DNA of 64,000 nt, taken from Acidobacteriota bacterium (GTDB lineage: Bacteria; Acidobacteriota; Terriglobia; Acidiferrales; UBA7541). Where the stretch lies: contig JAKBLM010000001.1 of the NCBI GenBank assembly GCA_021832085.1, forward strand, positions 124,001 to 188,000, given 5' to 3'. Both the position numbers and the translations under genes were made by a program. The first letter of the stretch is position 1; every line of letters begins with the position of its first letter. The notes under the pieces are model-generated. The model searched no databases, was not told the DNA's origin, and saw only the letters and a list, made by a program, of their open reading frames with translations. Below, piece after piece: positions 26,207 through 34,977 of the stretch.

Positions 26207-27092
26207 TTTGTCGGACGCACCCTGTTGCCCAGGAATTCGCCGAACCGCGACCGCGAGACTCGGTGCGCGCGATTCGGCGATGCACAGTGTCGCAAGCGAA
26301 AAGCGGCCTGGCACGAGCAGTTTCGTGGCAGTTGATGAAAGGGCCAATGGCCGGCGAAGCGAAGGAGACGGCGCCGCTGGCCCGCGGCGCGCTCGGCGAC
26401 AGGGCCGCAGCCTGAAGACCGGGCCACCGGGGCCGCGCCAAGATGCGGCACAACCCCAGCCGGGCCGTTAGCGCTGGCGCACGCAGAACGGCGATCGTAC
26501 ACCGTGTTTATGGTGAAACGCGTTCAGCGCAGCGTCGCACAGCCTGCTATGCTGGCGCCGGCAGGCGAGTAGAACGCATCCCGCTTCATCTTGAAGAACC
26601 TGCGCCCCCACCCCGCGCGAAACTGCCCAAAATCTGACACCCTGAAAATCTCAACCCGCTGAATAAACGTCAGTTATGAGAAAGCAAGCTCGACATCGAG
26701 TGACACCCTGAACCACGCGCAGCCCGCCCCCGCGCAGCCTGCCGTTGCACAGCTGTGGCTTCAGACCGGCTCCGTATGCCTTACGCCGTTCGGTTTCGGT
26801 GGCCCAGCCAATCCCCGGCTCGCCGTCTTCCGTCGCCCTGCCTGTGCCGCTCTTGGCTGTCATCCAACCAAAGCCGGCGGTGCCCCGCATGGAATGGTCC
26901 GTGATGGCAACGGGAGCCCCGACGCCGTCCGTCGGGAGCGATCTGCATTCCCCGCACGGGCGAGAGTATCTGTGCCGCTGGTTTCGTTGTACGATGCAGT
27001 CAAGGTGTGTCGCGGCCCCCGCATATGGCTAAATCCTGGCTGGGCCGACCCCAGGAAAAACGCACAGACAATCTCGCCTCGCGGAGGAAGGG
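26207..27092. other. Intergenic region, 0.9 kb
   Basis: No convincing gene. Holds a degenerate TTCAG-type palindrome near 26400-26425 and two copies of TGACACCCTGAA (26635-26646 and 26701-26712). Short open frames on both strands are Pro/Arg/Ser-rich. The last bases supply the GGAGG for the next gene. Confidence 0.5.
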
Positions 27093-27827
27093 ATGGCGCT
27101 AACAACTGAGATCGCTCCGGACGTGTATCGGATTTCGATCTTCGTCCAGCAGTTCGATTTGCAGTTCAACCAGTTCCTAGTGAAGGACGATGAGCCGCTG
27201 CTCTATCACACGGGGCCGAGGGCGATGTTTCCCGAGGTGCGTGACGCGGTAGCGAGGCTGGTGCCGCTCGTCGAATTGTGCAAGCTCTGCTTCAGCCATT
27301 TCGAGGCGGACGAGTGCGGCTCGCTGAACGAATGGCTGGCCGCGGCCCCGAAGGCGCAGGCGGTTTGCAGCGAGGTGGGAGCGATCGTATCGGTGAACGA
27401 TTTCATCGGGCGCGAGGCGCGTGGGCTGGCCGACGGCGAAGCGTTTTCGACCGGGCAATACCGGTTCCGCTTTTGTCGGACGCCGCACCTGCCGCATGGC
27501 TGGGACGCGGGGATGCTGTTCGAACAGACGCAAGGGACACTCTTCTGCTCCGACCTGTTTCATCAATCGGGAAACGTGGAACCGCTGACCGAAACCGACG
27601 TGCTGGGGCGAACGCGGAGCGCGCTGGCCCAATATCAGGCGGGAGTGCTGGCCGATTATACGCCCTACACGCCGCTGACCTCGCAGTATCTGCACACGCT
27701 GGCGGACCTGGAGCCGAAAACGCTGGCGATCATGCATGGATCGAGTTTTCACGGGAGCGGCGCGAAATTGCTGCTGAATATCGACACGCTGTATCGCGAG
27801 GTGTTTGGGCGCGAGAAGCAGAAGTAG
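27093..27827 (+). CDS. MBL-fold protein with oxygen-binding di-iron domain (ODP)
   Basis: 244-residue metallo-beta-lactamase-fold protein of the flavodiiron type, without a flavodoxin domain. Metal ligands can be read as [11 protein letters not shown] (HxExDE, where enzymes have HxExDH), H in TPHLPHGW, D in CSDLFH and H in IMHGSSFHG. The [10 protein letters not shown] form is known to me from stand-alone ODP sensors and oxygen or NO-handling proteins. The substitution of the second-site His by Glu may tune the site for sensing rather than turnover. GCGGAGGAAGGG precedes the ATG. A degenerate receiver protein lies just downstream on the other strand. Confidence 0.85.
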   Translation: MALTTEIAPDVYRISIFVQQFDLQFNQFLVKDDEPLLYHTGPRAMFPEVRDAVARLVPLVELCKLCFSHFEADECGSLNEWLAAAPKAQAVCSEVGAIVSVNDFIGREARGLADGEAFSTGQYRFRFCRTPHLPHGWDAGMLFEQTQGTLFCSDLFHQSGNVEPLTETDVLGRTRSALAQYQAGVLADYTPYTPLTSQYLHTLADLEPKTLAIMHGSSFHGSGAKLLLNIDTLYREVFGREKQK

Positions 27828-27875
27828 GAAACGCGGCCGTAGAGGCCGCTTTTTGCACAGCTAGGATTGGCTGTG

Positions 27876-28379
27876 TTACCCGGTGGCGGACCGCGCAGGT
27901 GAACGCGCGGAATTGGACACAACCCGGGACTCGTCGGTGAGGCTCGGGCGCCCCAGGGAACGGCGCGGCGGCTTACGCCGGCGGTCGATCACGGAACGAC
28001 CGGTGGTGCGGGAGAGCGCGGTCTTCGCCGCTCGCAGCAACTCCTCCGCGAACTGGCGCGGGCGCAGGGCCACTTCGCGGCACGGCTCGCCGTCGCGCAC
28101 CACCGGGATCCACCAGCAGCCGTCCTCGACCGGAAAAGAAAGGAAGAGCGAGCCGGAAACGGACCGAACGGCGGAAGCAAGGCCGCGAGCGTTGCCGTCG
28201 GGCAAGTTGGCCTTGCTGAGCACAATGGAAAAGCGCGGCCGGCCGAGCAGCGCGAGCGCCTCGCGGCGCAATGCCGCATAGGAGCACTCGCACCCCATTT
28301 CTTTCAGCCGGCCGAGAACCGGCGAATGAAGCGGCGGGCGTTCACCGACAAACAAAACCTCTGCGATTGGCGTACTCAT
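27876..28379 (-). CDS. Degenerate receiver-like protein
   Basis: 167 residues from ATG 28379 (MSTPIAEVLFVGERPP). The first ~115 residues have the alternating pattern of a CheY-like fold (VLFVGE, FSIVLSKANLPDGN, GSLFLSFPV), but the acidic pocket and the phosphorylated Asp are missing: the usual D-(M/L)-P region reads SKANLPDG. The C-terminus is basic and probably disordered. The leader contains two hairpins (28392-28427). This type occurs in acidobacteria without known function; a phosphorylation-independent role is an inference. Confidence 0.65.
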   Translation of the reverse strand: MSTPIAEVLFVGERPPLHSPVLGRLKEMGCECSYAALRREALALLGRPRFSIVLSKANLPDGNARGLASAVRSVSGSLFLSFPVEDGCWWIPVVRDGEPCREVALRPRQFAEELLRAAKTALSRTTGRSVIDRRRKPPRRSLGRPSLTDESRVVSNSARSPARSATG

Positions 28380-29315
28380 GGGACCCCATTTGCCGAGCAA
28401 ACTCGGCTCGGGAGGCGAAGCGCCTCCGGCGCGGGTTCCCGTGGACCGGCGGCGCGGAGTGATGCGCCGTCGGTTGCGCGGTCCTGCCGCATTGCCGCGA
28501 GCACGGCACAGTGCCGCGCCCGATGTGCAGCGGAAGACCCGCCATCTTTCTTGTTGCCGCCACCGTTTCACGGCGTGGGGCAGGAAGACTCACAACGTCC
28601 CAGAGAGGCGAGTTCGGGGGTTGCGAGGCTCTCCGGCGCCGTGCCCCCTCCCGGAAGAGTAGCTCGAGCCGGAAGACCCGACAGCAGGGCCCCCAGCAGG
28701 GGCGTGAGCCTGGTTCCGGCAATCGTGCCGCTCTTGCCAGAGGAAGCATCGGAGACGGATAAGCCTTCCGGCCACGTCGCGAGTTCAGGGCTGCGGAAAA
28801 GAAGGGGCAATCGGACCAAGTGGGGGACTTGGTGCAGCCCTGAGAGTTTACGTACCTGCCGGGCAGGAGGGGAACCGCAAGCGAACTCGGATGCCGCGCG
28901 CCGGTGTGGTTTGCGGCGGCCGACAATGCGAAGCGAGGACACCGCGTGTCAGCCTGGACCGAATGCCGGGTCAGCCTGGCCTGGGCGAGGGCGCGCGTTT
29001 CCAAGCGGCTCATGATTCCGAAAGAGAGATTCGCTCGAGCAGCCACTTGGCCGGCCAACCGCGCAAAGAACCGACGGAGTCGTGCCCTGCTCTCCCCCTC
29101 CTCCATCTTGGATCGGAACTGTAGCCAGAATTCCACCGGCATACAATCCGGATGGATGTGGAGTCAGGCACGGGAGCAAGGTTGTATTTCCTTCTACAAC
29201 TAAAGATAGAGGAAGCCGTTGGCTCATCGTCGAGACTGAGCGGGTCGGGCGCGGATCGGGCGGCGTGGCGGAAGAGAAACGAGTGCAGAGCACCCGCGCT
29301 GCGTCCGCATAAGAT
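28380..29315. other. Intergenic region, 0.9 kb
   Basis: No gene supported; open frames here have no domain and poor starts. Two adjacent hairpins lie at the left end, GCCGAG-CAAA-CTCGGC (28392-28407) and GGAGGCG-AAG-CGCCTCC (28411-28427), in the leader of the degenerate receiver gene. Confidence 0.5.
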
Positions 29316-29546
29316 TCAGCCGGTGCCCGAGGCTCGGACTTCGGCAAGCGTTTCCCGGCGGGCAAGCGCCGCTTCAGTGGCGTGCTGGTGGGCCAGCTCG
29401 CCGTAGGCACGAGCGAAGAGAGCGTGCCGGGCAGCGAGTTCGTGGTTACCCGCTTCGTGATGTTTGGCGGCAGCCAGATGGTGACGGGCCGCGCGCTCGT
29501 GATGCTCGGCCGCCTTGCGGTGAAGCTCCGCTGCTCGTGTTGCCAT
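29316..29546 (-). CDS. Small His/Ala-rich helical protein
   Basis: 76 residues, MATRAAELHRKAAEHHERAARHH and so on, an almost continuous amphipathic helix with His-His pairs every seven to eleven residues. AAGAGG seven bases upstream supports the ATG. Very similar short proteins are widespread in proteobacteria and acidobacteria as hypothetical proteins. Metal binding or a stress role is only a guess. Confidence 0.75.
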   Translation of the reverse strand: MATRAAELHRKAAEHHERAARHHLAAAKHHEAGNHELAARHALFARAYGELAHQHATEAALARRETLAEVRASGTG

Positions 29547-30026
29547 GGCAGGCCTCTTTTCCGGAACCCCAACCTGCGGGGAAGCGTTTGTGAAACTATA
29601 GTGGAGGGTGGGACGCTCTCGGTCCGGGGAAGAGTCCAAGGCACGGCCACGTATTTGCGGTACTGCCTCGTCCGGTTGATTTGGCGGACGAGAAGGGGAG
29701 AATCTCCGGCCGCCAAATTCTCCGTTTTGGTGCCCGGCCGAAACCATGCGTCGCCGTGTTGTCTGCGGCAATCCGGAGTGGCCCGCTTGCAAGGACCGGA
29801 ACCGGTGCCGTATGGGCTGCGCCCACCCCCACGTGTTTTCGCTACGGTAATCGGAAGTTTGACAACTTACAATCGGGCGAGATGGGGAAATGAGCGTCGG
29901 CCGAAAGATGGAGAGGCTGGTCCAACCAATGGCAGAAAGCGCTCGGCAGGAGTAACTGCAAAACTGGCGGCATCAGTACGGTGCTTCGCATCGCCGCGAC
30001 GATTGGCTGTGCTAACCGGGGGCGAA
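29547..30026. other. Intergenic region
   Basis: Non-coding as far as I can see, between the small helical protein gene and the 3' end of the response regulator gene. No repeat or hairpin stands out. Confidence 0.5.
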
Positions 30027-30728
30027 TCAATCGAGGTGCACGAAGCCGTCGCGAAGAGCCTGCGTCACGGCTTCCGTGCGGCCGGAGACGCCGAGTTTTT
30101 TCAGGATGTGATTGACGTGAGTTTTGACGGTGCCTTCGCTGAGGTTGAGGGAGTCGGCAATTTCCTTGTTGCTCTTGCCTCGGACCATCCAGCGGAGCAC
30201 GTCGAGTTCGCGGAGGGTGAGGCCGGGCATGCCCGTGCGCTCAGCGAGCTTGGAGGCGATGGCAGGAGGAATCCAGGCTTCGCCGCGATGGATCGCGTGG
30301 ACGCAGGCGTAAAGCTCCTCGCGTGACGAGCCCTTGGGCAGATAGCCTTTCGCACCGGCACGGATGCAACGATAGACGTCTTCTTCCCCTAGGAACGCGG
30401 TGATCAGGGCGATTCGCGTCGAAGGGGCGCGGCTGCGGATCAAACGGATCGCCTCGACCCCATCCATGCCGGGCATCCGCAAATCCAGAACCGCCACGTC
30501 GGGCCGGAGTTGGACGACCTTTTCCACTGCTTCCGGCCAGCCTGCCGCCTGAGCAATCACCTTCATATCCGGCCGGCGACCGAGCAGGGCGATCAAGCCC
30601 GCGCGCACCACCGGATGATCGTCGGCAACGAACACGCGGATCGGCAGGCCGGCGGGTCCCAGGCGCGTAGGGGCGGCAAGCTTCCGTTTGCGTAAGGGAG
30701 CCCGTGGATTTGGCGAGCCCTTGCGCAT
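30027..30728 (-). CDS. LuxR/NarL-type response regulator of a kinase-regulator pair
   Basis: 233 residues with a basic 28-residue N-terminal extension. The receiver domain (IRVFVADDHPVVRAGLIALL) has the phosphorylation site in VLDLRMPGMDG, and a C-terminal LuxR helix-turn-helix reads TLRELDVLRWMVRGKSNKEI then LNLSEGTVKTHVNHIL. The ATG follows the kinase stop without any gap and has AGGAGG seven bases upstream, so this start is well supported. Its partner is the PAS-GAF kinase encoded immediately before it. Confidence 0.93.
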   Translation of the reverse strand: MRKGSPNPRAPLRKRKLAAPTRLGPAGLPIRVFVADDHPVVRAGLIALLGRRPDMKVIAQAAGWPEAVEKVVQLRPDVAVLDLRMPGMDGVEAIRLIRSRAPSTRIALITAFLGEEDVYRCIRAGAKGYLPKGSSREELYACVHAIHRGEAWIPPAIASKLAERTGMPGLTLRELDVLRWMVRGKSNKEIADSLNLSEGTVKTHVNHILKKLGVSGRTEAVTQALRDGFVHLD

Positions 30729-32411
30729 CTACCCGCGCCTCCTGGCAGCGGCCTGCGCGGCGCCCCGAATCGGAAGCAGCGCTTCGATACGGGTGCCCCG
30801 GCCGAGGCGGCTGGAGATCGTCAGGCGACCTCCGAGGGTCTCGGCGCGGTCGCGCATGGTGAAGAGGCCGAAACCCAGGCGCGGCGGCCTGGTGCGAGGA
30901 TCGAAACCCACACCGTCGTCCTGGATGGTGAGCCGCGCGTGCAACGCTCGGTAAGCGAGAACGATAAGTACTCTCTTCGCGCGGGAGTGTTTGAGCACGT
31001 TGGCCAGGGCTTCCTGGCCGATGCGGAGCAGGGCGTCGGCGGTCCCGGCCGGCAAAACGCGGGTGGCGCCATGGAACGCGAATTCGGCGCGGAGGCCTCC
31101 GTCGGTAAGCTCGGCGGCCAGGCGCTCGAATGCCCCGGGAAGATCGCCATCGCGGAGGGCCGCCGGCCTAAGAGCTAGAACGGAGCGGCGAGTCTCAGTC
31201 AGGCTGTCCCTGGCCAGCCGACGGGCGAGAGAAAGATGGTTGCGCGCTTTGGCAGGATCGCGAGCGAGGATGTCCTCGGCCGCCTCGAGCTGGACGAGGA
31301 TTCCAGCGAAGGCTTGCGCCAGCACGTCGTGGAGCTCACGCGCCGTGCGATTGCGTTCTTCGAGGACAGCCGCACGCTGGCCGGCCACGGCGCTGCGCGA
31401 AAGCTCGACCGCCAGGCTCACATAATGCGCCAGGGCCTGAGCGAGAGCGATCTCCTCAGCGCTGTAGTTGCGGCGGCGCGTATCGCGGACGGTGAGTGTG
31501 CCGATGGTCTTGTTTCCATAGCTGACCGGGACGGAAAGCAGGCTCCTGATTTCTCGGGAAGAGAGCCAGGCACGATATTCGGGCGCGAGGTGCTGATCCG
31601 CGACGGGATTTGGGAACACGCGCGGCCGCTCGGCGTACCAGGGCTGATGGGCGGCCGGGCGTGAGTTGAGCGGCGCCGAAACGACGGCGTTCGGGTGGCC
31701 GAGTTGCTGGGCGCCGGTGAGTACGCGGCCATCGGCACAGGTCATGCGGAGGGCCGCGGACGAGAGCTTCTCGTCGAAAATCCAGAGGGAGCAGGAATGC
31801 AGGTCGAGCTGCTCGACCAGCGCCGTCATTGCCTGGCCGAGAAACTTCTCCAGGTCGGGATCGGCCATCAGCGCGGTGAGCGTGCGGAGCAGTACGCGTG
31901 CTCGGCCGGGGGAAAGTCGTTCGGCGAGCTTGCGGGCGGTGAGATCGCAGGTGATCTTGGAAAAGCCGAGGAGATTGCCGGCTTCGTCACGGAGCGCCAT
32001 GACCACCACATAGGCCCAAAAGCGCGAACCGTCCTTGCGGACACGCCAGCCTTCGTCGTCGTAGCGGCCCATCTCGGCGGCCACACGCAGGCCAAGGCCG
32101 GGCAGGCCGCGCTCGACGTCCTCGGGCGTATAGAAAATGGAGAAATGACGGCCGATGATTTCGGGAGCAAAGTAGCCCTTCAGCCGCTCGGCCCCGGGAT
32201 TCCAGGTGGCCACGCGACCGTCGGGGTGGAGCATGAAAATGGCGTAGTCTCTCTGCGTTTCCACCAGGCGGCGATAGTCCTCGGCGCCAGGGGAGTTTGC
32301 CCTGCCCGTTTTGGCAAGCGTTTTTCGAGTGCGCGGGGCGGTGGAAGACCTCGCGGATCGCCTCGTTGGACGTGACTTCTTTGGCACAGCCGAACTAGCA
32401 CCCCGACACAC
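30729..32411 (-). CDS. PAS-GAF sensor histidine kinase (NarL-system type)
   Basis: 560 residues, cytoplasmic (no membrane helix). Order: basic N-terminus, PAS domain (about 45-165; YAIFMLHPDGRVATWNPGAERLKGY, then a PAC motif WRVRKDGSRFWAYVV; read as separate stretches), GAF domain (about 180-340), HisKA_3 dimerisation helix with phospho-accepting His in ARELHDVLAQAFAG, and HATPase with GQEALANVLKHS and DDGVGFD. The signal is unknown; PAS-GAF kinases of this layout often sense oxygen, redox or small aromatics. The frame starts with GTG at 32411, and a second GTG at 32387 is also possible. Confidence 0.9.
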   Translation of the reverse strand: MCRGASSAVPKKSRPTRRSARSSTAPRTRKTLAKTGRANSPGAEDYRRLVETQRDYAIFMLHPDGRVATWNPGAERLKGYFAPEIIGRHFSIFYTPEDVERGLPGLGLRVAAEMGRYDDEGWRVRKDGSRFWAYVVVMALRDEAGNLLGFSKITCDLTARKLAERLSPGRARVLLRTLTALMADPDLEKFLGQAMTALVEQLDLHSCSLWIFDEKLSSAALRMTCADGRVLTGAQQLGHPNAVVSAPLNSRPAAHQPWYAERPRVFPNPVADQHLAPEYRAWLSSREIRSLLSVPVSYGNKTIGTLTVRDTRRRNYSAEEIALAQALAHYVSLAVELSRSAVAGQRAAVLEERNRTARELHDVLAQAFAGILVQLEAAEDILARDPAKARNHLSLARRLARDSLTETRRSVLALRPAALRDGDLPGAFERLAAELTDGGLRAEFAFHGATRVLPAGTADALLRIGQEALANVLKHSRAKRVLIVLAYRALHARLTIQDDGVGFDPRTRPPRLGFGLFTMRDRAETLGGRLTISSRLGRGTRIEALLPIRGAAQAAARRRG

Positions 32412-32583
32412 GCGCTAGGGCGTGTTGCGCAATCTTTGAATATCGTTCTGAACATTAGACGGTACGGAGCGGCGGAAGGTTCACGAAAATTATTAATGAC
32501 TCGAGGCGGCGCAATTGGCCATCGACGAGGTGGGAGTTCGGACGGCGCGGCGAGCTCAGGTGGCTTCACCGCGCTCGTTGTGG

Positions 32584-34977
32584 TCAGGAAGAGACGCGTG
32601 ATGGTTCGGCCATGGCAGGAGCGAAGCTTTCGTGCTCGGTGCGGGCGATGATTTCGTCCTGCAGGGCGCGAGTGAGATCGCAGAAATAGTCGCTGTAGCC
32701 GGCGACCCGGACGATCAGGTCGCGGTACTTGTCCGGATCGGCCTGGGCGGCGCGCAGCGTGTCGGCGGTGACAACGTTGAACTGGATGTGATGGCCGTCC
32801 ATGCGGAAATAAGAGCGGACGAGATGGGCGACCTTATCGAGGCCGCCGTCGGTCTCGAGCAGCTTGGGCGTGAATTTCTGGTTGAGAAGAGTGCCGCCGG
32901 TGCGGGCGTGGTCGATCTTGCCGGCAGAGCGGATGACGGCGGCGGGGCCGAAACGATCGGCGCCGTGGCAAGGAGAGATGCCGTCGGCTTCCGGCTCCCA
33001 GGCGCGCCGGCCGTCGGGCGTGGCGCCGGTGACCGAGCCGAAATAGACGTGGCAAGTAGTGGAGAGATAGTTGACGCGATACTGCCCGCCCTTGGTGTTG
33101 GGCCGGCCGTTGATCGCGTCGTAAAAGGCGTCGTAGACGCTGAGGATGACGTTGTCGGCGTAGTCGTCGTCGTTGCCGAATTTCGGCGTGCGGTTGTTGA
33201 GCAGGAGGCGTGTCTTCTCGTGGCCCTCGAAATTCGCGGAGAGGCTATCGAGCAGCTCGGCCATGGACAGGTCCCGGCGATCGAAGACGTGATATTTGAT
33301 CGCGGTGAGGCCGTCGGCACAGGTGGCCGGGGCAACGCCCATGATGTAGGTGGAGTTGTAGCGCGGGCCGCCGTCGTTGTAGTCCCGGCCCTTGGCGATG
33401 CAGTCGTCGACGAGAAGCGAGAGATAGGGCGCGGGCATGTAGCGGGCGTAGAGGCGCTCGATGACGTTGTTGCCACGGATCTTGACGTCGACGAAATAGC
33501 GGAGTTGGCGGCGAAAGGCATCGAACATCTCGTCGTAGCTGCGGAATGAGCACGGATCGCCGGTTTCGATTCCGATCTTCTTGCCGGTGCGCGGATCGAC
33601 GCCGTTGTTCAAGGTGATTTCGAGCACCTTGGGCAAATTGAAATAGCCGGTGAGGATGTAGGCTTCCTTGCCGAAAGCGCCGACTTCGACGCAGCCGGAG
33701 GTGCCGCCGCACCGGGCATCCTCGATCGCCTTGCCCTGTCGCAGGAGTTCCTCGACGACCATGTCGGCGTTGAAAATCGATGGCTGGCCCCAGCCCTGCC
33801 GGACGATTTCGAGGCCGCGGCGGAGGAAGGCGTCGGGATTGCGCTTGCTGAGCTGGAGATTGGAAGAGGGCTGAAGCAGGTGCATCTCGTCGATGACGTC
33901 GAGAATGAGATAGGTGACATCGTTGACGCCGTCGGTGCCGTCGGCTTTCAGGCCGCCGTTGTTGATATTGGCGAAATCGGTGTAGGTGCCGCTCTCGGCC
34001 GCGGTGACACCAACCTTGGGCGGCGCGGGCTGATTATTGAATTTCACCCAGAGGCACTCGAGGAGTTCCTTGGCCTGGTCGCGGGTGAGCGTGCCGTCCT
34101 GCATGCCCTTGACGTAGAAGGGATAGAGGTGCTGGTCGAAGCGGCCGGGGTTGAAGGAGTCCCAGGTGTTCAGCTCGGTGACGACGCCGAGGTGGGTGAA
34201 CCAGTAGGCCTGGAGCGCTTCCCAGAAATCGCGCGGGGCGTGGGCCGGGACGTGGCGGCAGACGTCGGCTATCTTTTCGAGTTCGCGCTTGCGGCGGGGA
34301 TCGGTGGCCGCGGCGGCGAGTTCCTGCGCTCGCTCGGCGTGGCGTTCGGCGAAGCGGATCACGGCGCCGGCGGCGATCTCCATCGCCATGAGCTCGTCGC
34401 GCTTGGCGCAGGCGTCGGAATCGACGAAATAGTCGAGGCGGTCGAGCGCCTCGCGCACCTCGCGCTGCAGATCGAGCAGGCCCTTGCGATAGATGACGTC
34501 GCCGAGAACGGTGTGGCCAGGGGCGCGCTGCTCCATGAATTCGGTGAAGATGCCGGCGGAGTAGGCGTCTTTCCAGGCGGGGGTCATCTCGTCGAAAATG
34601 CGGTCGCGGAGCGAGCGGCCGCGCCAGTAGGGGATGACCTGCTCGCGTTGTACGCGGCGAGCCTCGTCGTCGACGCGGTAGGAGATCTTTTCCCGCGAAT
34701 CGAGGACGTCGAGATCCTCTTCGCTGTGGCAGCAGAGCTCGGGAAAGGTGGGCGCGCCTTTGGGAGCGGAGCCGCGCTCGCCGACGATCAGCTCGTCGGG
34801 GCCGATGTAGATGGCCTTGTGCTCCATGAGATAGGCGAAGGCACGGGCGCGCTGGACGGGCACGGCGCTGGTCTTGTCCTGCCGGTAAAAATCGGTGAGG
34901 AGGGCGGCGCGCTCAATCGAGAGCCAGGGCTTCGTTTCGATCGTCCCTTCGCGCAATCTGGCAACACGCTCATTCAT
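32584..34977 (-). CDS. hypD: Glycyl radical enzyme, trans-4-hydroxy-L-proline dehydratase
   Basis: 797 residues. Removes water from trans-4-hydroxy-L-proline by radical chemistry under anoxia, giving pyrroline-5-carboxylate, which a reductase turns into proline. The thiyl Cys is C429 in GGTSGCVEVGAFG with E431 two residues on, and the glycyl radical site is G760 in RVAGYSDYF. Residues reported for Clostridioides difficile HypD (H160, D278, S334, D339, F340, C434, E436, Y450, G765, as I recall them) all appear here at a constant offset of five: H155, D273, S329, D334, F335, C429, E431, Y445, G760. Neighbouring text such as GYFNLPKVLEITLNNG also matches. The start overlaps the activase stop by four bases. 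Confidence 0.88.
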   Translation of the reverse strand: MNERVARLREGTIETKPWLSIERAALLTDFYRQDKTSAVPVQRARAFAYLMEHKAIYIGPDELIVGERGSAPKGAPTFPELCCHSEEDLDVLDSREKISYRVDDEARRVQREQVIPYWRGRSLRDRIFDEMTPAWKDAYSAGIFTEFMEQRAPGHTVLGDVIYRKGLLDLQREVREALDRLDYFVDSDACAKRDELMAMEIAAGAVIRFAERHAERAQELAAAATDPRRKRELEKIADVCRHVPAHAPRDFWEALQAYWFTHLGVVTELNTWDSFNPGRFDQHLYPFYVKGMQDGTLTRDQAKELLECLWVKFNNQPAPPKVGVTAAESGTYTDFANINNGGLKADGTDGVNDVTYLILDVIDEMHLLQPSSNLQLSKRNPDAFLRRGLEIVRQGWGQPSIFNADMVVEELLRQGKAIEDARCGGTSGCVEVGAFGKEAYILTGYFNLPKVLEITLNNGVDPRTGKKIGIETGDPCSFRSYDEMFDAFRRQLRYFVDVKIRGNNVIERLYARYMPAPYLSLLVDDCIAKGRDYNDGGPRYNSTYIMGVAPATCADGLTAIKYHVFDRRDLSMAELLDSLSANFEGHEKTRLLLNNRTPKFGNDDDYADNVILSVYDAFYDAINGRPNTKGGQYRVNYLSTTCHVYFGSVTGATPDGRRAWEPEADGISPCHGADRFGPAAVIRSAGKIDHARTGGTLLNQKFTPKLLETDGGLDKVAHLVRSYFRMDGHHIQFNVVTADTLRAAQADPDKYRDLIVRVAGYSDYFCDLTRALQDEIIARTEHESFAPAMAEPSRVSS

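Noticed and set aside
26651..27032. Short frames on both strands upstream of the di-iron gene
   Set aside because: Low-complexity and without ribosome sites; they look like repeat-derived non-coding DNA.
28342..29142. 266-codon minus-strand frame across the 28.4-29.3 kb gap
   Set aside because: No motif, Arg/Pro-rich, and its first part has no start with a ribosome site; it runs into the real receiver-like gene in another frame.
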